A stretch of DNA of 64,000 bases from Owenia fusiformis (Eukaryota; Annelida; Polychaeta; Sabellida; Oweniidae). Below are positions 24,038 through 64,000 of this stretch, piece after piece; positions within the stretch are counted from its first letter, which is position 1, and the number at the start of each line of letters is the position of its first letter. The stretch covers positions 17,374,931 through 17,438,930 of the forward strand of contig CAIIXF020000003.1 of assembly GCA_903813345.2 (NCBI GenBank), in the 5' to 3' direction. Made by a program: the position numbers and the translations under genes. The notes under the pieces are model-generated. The model had not been told where the DNA came from, made no database searches, and worked only from the letters and a program-made list of their open reading frames with translations.

Positions 24038-25063
24038 GAGTGTACTCTCCTATGCACCTTGCCACTTGGTTGCTGCGAAATATAGCTTACTAGAAACATA
24101 AGATATATCCTAAGTCTATTCATAAATTATATAAACATTATACAAACTTTTTCTACTTTTTTCAATTTTCTCAAGCTATACAAATATCAGTGAAAGGTCC
24201 TGGTTTTAAAACTAGGCTATATGTTATATACAACATTGTCTGTGATAGTAAGTCCCCTTGCCTAACTCAAAAAATCATTATCTTGAGGTTGTACTCAATG
24301 TACTGTTACAGTAATTTCATGAATTTGTCAAACTCCGTAATTTAAATGCACAGCATTTTAACAATAATACTTAACTTTTCACAATTGTAAAATTGAAATG
24401 CAGCAAAACTAACCATGGTTTCAAACCTACATGCCCTGTCACGGGGTTTTCATATAAAAAAGGTTGTAGTACATTTTCATGTCTACTCAAGACCCATGAG
24501 GAGTCAAGACACAAGAATACTCATGGCACACGAGTAGACCTTTTTCTCGGATGATTTACTCTGGATTCACATTGGTACCCTGTAGAGTTAAAGTCTACCG
24601 ATTGTTCACATTAGAACTTGGCTTATAAACACTTGATGAGTATGTAGGAAATATGGATTGATATACATGTGGACTTGTTCTGTATGTGAGATGTGAAAAT
24701 GTGTCAGAAATGACACTCTTAGTACCCAAACTGAATATTAAGAATGGGTTGTCTCAATGTATTCTTACATTTAACAAATGAAGTATTTGTGATAATTTTG
24801 GGACAACCCCTGACAAGCATGCTACCCAATGAATTCATTGTACATGTGGGTAAATGTATGTACATGTTAAATATTATTGAAATATTATATTGCGCTGTAT
24901 GATATAGTAACATCTATCTAATTTCTGAAAGTGAACACAGAATGCATGATTGCTGAAAATTTTTACAGTATATTGCTGTTTTCTCTTAAAGCTTCCTTCC
25001 CACAGCACAAATATATTGTAAGTAATATTTCAACCTTGTCCCTTATGCAATAGAGTAGTAATG

Positions 25064-25441
25064 AATATTCAATGCAGCATATGAGTATTCAATGCAGTAT
25101 ATGAGTTTCCATGCATCATTTGAGTTCATCAATACAGCATATGAGTATTCAGTGCAGCATATGAGTTTTGTTTTCATTGCAGCATATGAGTATTCAATGC
25201 AGCATATGAGTATTCAATGCAGCATATGAGTTTTCGTTGCAGCATATGAGAGTATATGAGTATTCAATGCAGCATATGAGTTTTTGGTGCAGTATATGAG
25301 TATTCAATGCAGCATGTGAGTATTCACTGCAGCATGTGAGTTATCAGTACAGCATATGAGTATTCTATGCAGCATATGAGTATTCAATGTAGCATATAAG
25401 TATTCAATGCAGTGTATGAGTATTCAATGCAGCATATGAGT
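25064..25441. repeat. Minisatellite, 20-bp unit
   Basis: About 18 imperfect copies of TATTCAATGCAGCATATGAG downstream of Rab2, probably in the 3' UTR of isoform 7b or just beyond. No open frame runs through it. Confidence 0.85.
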
Positions 25442-27825
25442 GTCTAATATAACATCTTAGAATTCAAAAAACAAGGTTCCATATTTCACCTCAATTTTCA
25501 AGGTTTGTCCAAAAGGTCCTCCAGAAATACATATTGTACTATTTTCTCATATTTCCGAAGACTATGTATCTCAAACAATCTCAAATCTTTTTTCCAGTCT
25601 TGAACGTTAGACAAATAGTTTTAGTTGATTAAAATTAAATTGTGAGCTTGTGCATTTTGATGTTATGCATAGATGAAAAAATTGAATATTTTGAAATATT
25701 GTCAGAAGTGAAATAATAGTAATTTGCTATTGGTTTGGGATAAAAACTGCAAACAAATATTGAATCTTATTCAATTTAAGACGAATCAAATTTATATACT
25801 GCATGTGTTAATGAAATGCTTTATGAAGGGATTAGAAAATAAAAAAATATTACAAAAATGTTTGTGTGTGCACATTCCAACTGTAGTGACTGAAATCTGA
25901 AATTTAGCCTCAGTTTTCAAATTTAAAAAAAATGAGCTTTCAAAAAAGCTTAGTTCATCATTTTTTTTGAGTAGGAGAAAGAAAATATCTTTGCATATGT
26001 ATGAAAATGTATATGAATGTTGTAAACTCACTGATGATAGTATCCTTCAAACTGACAATAGTACTGTCATATTATATGATTTTTGTATTATATTGTAATA
26101 TAGCTATACTTATTGTACATTGAGTATATATTAGATTCACAGTGATGTCCTTGTACTTCTATACTGTATTCTAAATATTATTATTAGATATTGTAATGCC
26201 CACTCGTTTGAAATATTTTGAGGGGTGTTCAAAAATATAAACAACTTTCATTTCCAGTGGTATTCAAAACAACTCTCATTTTTAATTCTAGAGTTCCTTG
26301 GCCTTCAATAATGAATTTAAACTAATACTAATGTCATTCTTTGGCCTTAAAATATTTCTTGTTGGACAAAATCTTGTAATCCAGTCATTGTATTATTGTA
26401 ACTATAATGCATATATTCATGATGTAATATGCTGCATATAAAAATCACTTAAATTAACAAAAATATTGTTTTGATATCCAATGAATTATGTTAATTATCT
26501 AATCATAAATGAATGTATAATGTGCAATTTAGTTTAGTAGATGTTATATATACTATTTAAGTACAATCGAAACTTAGAAAAATTCAACTAGGGGCTTCTA
26601 GATTATAGATATATTTCAAACTCTGTCTTGGTAAATTAACATGGTAAATTGGTATTGCAAAACTAGAAAAAACTTTACAAAAGACATAATACTAGAGAGA
26701 AATAAACTTACACTAGTTTTGCTTCAAGTCTCTGCATCTACCACAACCTAATTCCATGGAAAGATATTAGATTAGTGAGCGGATTGGGTGCTGGGGGAGG
26801 GGGGGGGGTTACAGAGAATTGATGCAAGACTTAAATTATGAGTACAGTATGTCTTCATAATATTAAAAATTAGATTGAAAAACATGTGTAATTAGTTTTA
26901 GACCAAAATGAAGGTAAATCACTAGGTTTCAATGGATATTATACTATATAACATATTAAAAGGGAATAAATATTTATGACTGTCAATCATTTCTTATGTT
27001 AGATAAGTTGATTTGGAATCTTGATTTTGCATCAGGCCAAATATTTATACCAACCATCATTTTGCTCATTGAGAAGGCTGTGTTATGGCTTGTTGCACAT
27101 ATTTTGGGGATTAACGTATAATCATTGTCTGTTTTAATGAATTTAAAAGAGTAATTAAAGATGCTAAATCACTTTTTGTTTTGACCTTTCAAGAAATCCA
27201 AAACCCAAACCACAAGAATTGGCTCCAAGGGACACAACGCAATATTTTCCTACAATGAAAATGTCAGAATGTTGTTATTTTTAGACATTATAACAGACTA
27301 CAAATTCATAATCAACAGTCCAAAATGGCAGCTGTTTGAATTCGAATCACAAAATCTCCATATATGGCAGAATATTGAGTTGGAACCCTGGGAGCCAATT
27401 CTTTCTCAAACCAAATATCCATTTGTCAATCAGATAGCATTGCAATATTGATAACTTTTCTCCTTCATGTCCTTCAAACACGACTCTGGACCTTTCCTTA
27501 AATCTTTGATGTAAATTTGGAATCACGAATAGTGTCAAAAGGAAGGGGGAGGAACTGCGAAAGAAAAGTAAGATAGAATTTGAGAATTGGAATCATGAAA
27601 GAACAGTAAAAACCAACTCAATACTTTGAAGAGATTAATTATTTTTACACCATAAACATTACTAATAATTGAAGGAAATTGAAGAGTTCTAAAAGTCTTG
27701 AATTGATTCACATTGTCTTGAAATCCCCCCTCCCCCTCAAATGTATTGAACCCATTGACAGATCCTGAAAGTTTGTTGTCCTGTTTATTTATATTTCATC
27801 CGGGGCTTTGTTAATTCTCTCATAT

Positions 27826-28198
27826 CTGATTGGTTCAATTTACCTATATGAGTTTGTATGCTTCCAAGCCATTTCTCTCATCTGATCCCTGATTGGTCAA
27901 TAGAATTTGACCTAGTTTACAATTTATATGTTTTTGAGAAAAATAGATGTGTAAAGTATATGATTTTTGCTTCGGTAAAATTCTAATGGGATGTTTGATG
28001 AGATAAAGAATCTATTTCTAAATGACAATCTATAATAAGGGAATTATCGGTAGATTTTGAGATAATTGGCTGACCAATCAGATGCCAGCTTACAAAAACA
28101 AATATTCATGATAGCACGATGCATGATCTGAGTGAAGCGGCCTAAACTCTACAAAATTCTCCATTGAAATTTCATCAAAATTATCGGATTTTCATCAG
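27826..28198 (+). promoter_or_regulatory. Candidate CHD promoter and non-coding first exon
   Basis: Three CCAAT-box (NF-Y) motifs occur within 250 bp: CTGATTGGTTC (about 27827), TGATTGGTCAA (27890) and TGACCAATCA (28071-28080). About 120 bp later a consensus donor CAG|gtaaat ends at 28198. This could be the CHD promoter and 5' UTR exon, joined to the acceptor at 30692. This is inferred from motif clustering; there is no transcript evidence, and part of the region shows short internal repeats. Confidence 0.3.
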
Positions 28199-30692
28199 GT
28201 AAATATTAGTTATATGATCTTTATAGTGTATAATTTTGATCTAAGAGCATATTAGTGTTCTTGAGGACTGGACTTTGCGCTAGACCCACGGGATATTACC
28301 CCTATTTTGGTGGGATTTTTGACCCGACAAAATCATCAAAAAGTATCACAAATGGCGATCAAATGAAACTTAGCATTGTTCTAAATATATTTTTGATCAT
28401 AATTCTGTTGCAGTTTTGAACTCTAAAAGCATTGCATTGAATGTTATATGGATATATGGGTGACATAGGGTACTTTAGGGTACATTTTGTAGACATTTGA
28501 GTCAATGTTCAAAATTGACATAGATTTGAAATGGAGCCACAAATCACTGTGTGATGGCTTTGTTCCAAAAAATCCTTTGTTAGCAGGGACAGAATTTTAA
28601 AAATTATTTCAAATTTATCAAGTTAGTAAACATAGTTTTCTTTGCTGTGGTGTTGAAACCGATAACATGTACTGGTCTGTGGTTATCCTTTTCAACTGAT
28701 TCGAGTTTTCAAACCAGTCAAGACATGGGAGGTTTCCCCAACCCACTCAGGAAATTCCCTGCTGTGACCTTTGATCTGTAGTACAACTACTACATGAAGG
28801 TGTACATTTAGAACATATATTTCTTTCAATATCTATATTATTCTATGGAACACTCTTTATACACAAGCATTTTGGTGCCATAAAGACTTTTAGACATTTG
28901 ATGAACTATATTCAATTTCGACATTTAGTATCCCAGTTAATAAATATTTTGAGACAGAATCAAATATTCTTGACTTGGTAAACTGTAAAATATTCTAAAT
29001 ATGATGCAGAAATACTTTGAAGAAGTCATATCAAAGCTAAATTTTCAGTTTTGCTCCAAGTAAAGAGCACCAACATTGAAATTTTATATCAATTCCAAGC
29101 CAATAATATGAAAAAGATGACAGGTGTTCCAATTTGGTTTTATAAACCTACCCTCTTTGTTTGGTTATAGAAATATTAAACAATATTAATCTGCTATAGT
29201 AGGGAATTTAACTGGTCACAGTTCGTCTAGACTTTCTAAAAGTTAGTTGGATATTTTTTATTTTTATATTAATCTAAAAGTTGTTATATGTACAGACAGT
29301 GTATTGTATATCAAGTTTGTTGTGTGGTTCTGAGAAGTTATAAACTTACAGCTATCATACAGTACTGGTGACCTTGAAATGGCATATGTAAAGAGATAGC
29401 AATAGACCTAAAACAAAAAACATGATGTAATATCATAGATGCCTAAAGAAGCTTAGAATGAAGTATGTACATGTAGCTTTTACTCTACTTACAAAAATAT
29501 AGAAATAACACATATATTTTTGTATACTTCAGATTTAACTTGTGTTTACTCAAAAAATAGTTTTTCATTTTTTTCCATTTATGTGCAGATTGTCATTAAT
29601 GATTCATGAAGTCTTGTTGCGTTTACTTCTTTAAGAATACTCAGCGATGATTAGTTAAAGGAACATTGAACCAAAGAGATGATAAAAGAGTAAAAAATGT
29701 TTTTCTGGCTTTAGAGATGATTGCATGGTTTAAAACCTTTTCTGATGATTTTATTTTCAAAATAAGCATAAAAGTCCATACTTTTGTATTTGTAGTGTTG
29801 AAGCACGTTTATCCAGAAGTAAATTTTTGAGTTGGGAAAATGTTTAAAATGTTCTTTATGAAGCAGAAAGTCAAAATGTTTCTGATAAAAATCATATTTC
29901 ATCATTTGAAAACATTTAAAATCAAATCCAAAGCAGAAATTGAAATAAAGTGAATCGGTTCTAAAACAGATTTAAATGTTGATTTCATCGATCAGAAAAA
30001 ATGTTGTTTATTTGCCCAATATCTGCTTAAATCTGGAATTACACATTTGTGTTGAATGTGAAATCAAAAAATAGATAGGGTTATGAATATTTCAAGGTCT
30101 TTCGGTCTCGTCCCAGACTAATCTCTAAATTCATTTATGCTATGCTAAATTGAATATCTCTTTCTAAACCAACTAAATATCCCTCAATCTTCCTTCAAGT
30201 TTTTTTTTACCTACCACTCGCATACTTAACTCCCGCATTTCCTTGAAGATGTTGAGACTAGAGTGAGGCTATAAAAAAGTTCAGTTTGAATTTTCTTTCC
30301 ACAGAGTGAGTTGAAAGATCCAAATTTGATGCATTTGGAGAATGGAACTTGATCTACATTTAGCTAAACTGCCTCAGGAAAAAATGTCATCAAGCCAGGG
30401 ATTTTGTTTGTCATGTCATTGGTGACAAGTTATTGTCATTAATGGGGTACTTCCTTATTGTACAAAGTGTTACTATTCATACTGTTTCTATAGGAATAGG
30501 CTTGATTATGTAAGTTCAAAGAATAAACTGTAAATATTGCAATTGTTATGTGATTTAAATTGCCCGTTTATTTTTGGAAGCCTACATTCTAAATTTTAAC
30601 TATACAGAATAATACAAATTGAAGTTATTAGAGAATCTTGGATATTGTACTCAGTTTTTCAGTTTGATTTAAGATTTCCTTTTTGTTTTCAG

Positions 30693-30803
30693 AATGGTGA
30701 AATCGTAGAATTGCCATGACAATATCATCACTATGAGACATGGTTGCTATGGAAGCAAAGCATAGCTAGTTAAAAAGTTGACGTGAAAGAATTGAAAGCC
30801 GCC
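30693..30803 (+). other. CHD 5' UTR part of the first coding exon
   Basis: The acceptor TTTTGTTTTCAG ends at 30692, so the exon starts at 30693 and runs into the coding region. It contains upstream ATGs (for example in CATGACAATATC) and an in-frame TAA at 30771-30773, so translation cannot begin further upstream in this frame. Confidence 0.6.

Positions 30804-64000
<33,197 letters not shown>

Larger units (their letters stand above)
24038..30692. other. Rab2 3' UTR and Rab2-CHD intergenic region
   Basis: No protein gene is seen in 6.6 kb. AATAAA at 26701-26706 and 26965-26970 are possible distal Rab2 poly(A) signals, implying a long 3' UTR for isoform 7b. The region holds a 20-bp minisatellite (25064-25441), a diverged foldback relative (about 27225-27400) and a candidate CHD promoter (27826-28198). 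Short open frames here are AT-rich chance frames. Confidence 0.7.

Noticed and set aside
25064-25441. CRISPR-like regular repeats
   Set aside because: No spacers: units are contiguous 20-bp tandem repeats in an animal genome, so it is a minisatellite.
30783-30803. Upstream GTG (30783) as CHD start
   Set aside because: Non-ATG, weak context; the ATG at 30804 has a perfect GCCGCCATGG context and an in-frame stop precedes it.

Overview
This is a window of animal (metazoan) nuclear DNA: AT-rich, intron-rich, with GT-AG introns, AATAAA poly(A) signals, no operons, and many short non-autonomous DNA transposons and minisatellites. The proteins are most like those of slowly evolving invertebrates (deuterostome or lophotrochozoan grade); the species cannot be fixed from the sequence. 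All three well-supported genes lie on the + strand, and every splice junction listed keeps the reading frame.

Layout: (1) 1-1203, two candidate 3' exons of an unrecognised upstream gene. (2) 1232-4260, a 1.2-kb tandem duplication carrying a pogo-like miniature element, then a 39-bp minisatellite. (3) 4576-10324, a 10-exon SLC7 light-chain amino-acid transporter (484 aa), complete. (4) 11.06-11.75 kb, a 0.36-kb tandem duplication, then a TATA-less Rab2 promoter with NRF1-like and CRE sites. (5) 11872-24037, Rab2, a small GTPase of ER-Golgi and lysosomal traffic, with six common exons and two alternative last exons (213 and 215 aa). (6) 24.0-30.7 kb, intergenic/3' UTR with a 20-bp minisatellite and a candidate promoter. 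(7) 30804-64000, the first 29 coding exons (about 2414 codons) of a CHD6-9/kismet-class chromatin remodeller, cut by the window end after the SLIDE-like region.

The most unusual feature is in Rab2. The 3' splice site plus the first codons of one alternative last exon are tandemly repeated 14 times upstream of the real exon, in 88-bp units. Each copy is a potential acceptor, and each would give a Rab2 tail without the prenylated cysteines. Three CHD exons (acceptors at 45167, 47935, 61761) show the same thing on a smaller scale: duplicated acceptor plus exon-start segments upstream of the true exon.

The Rab2-CHD order and orientation match human RAB2A-CHD7 (8q12) and RAB2B-CHD8 (14q11.2), so this looks like the unduplicated ancestral linkage. 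The genes do not form a pathway: one is a plasma-membrane transporter, one a membrane-traffic switch and one a nuclear ATPase. The rest of the window is intron and repeat; at least nine repeat families can be recognised by their terminal inverted repeats or shared sequence.
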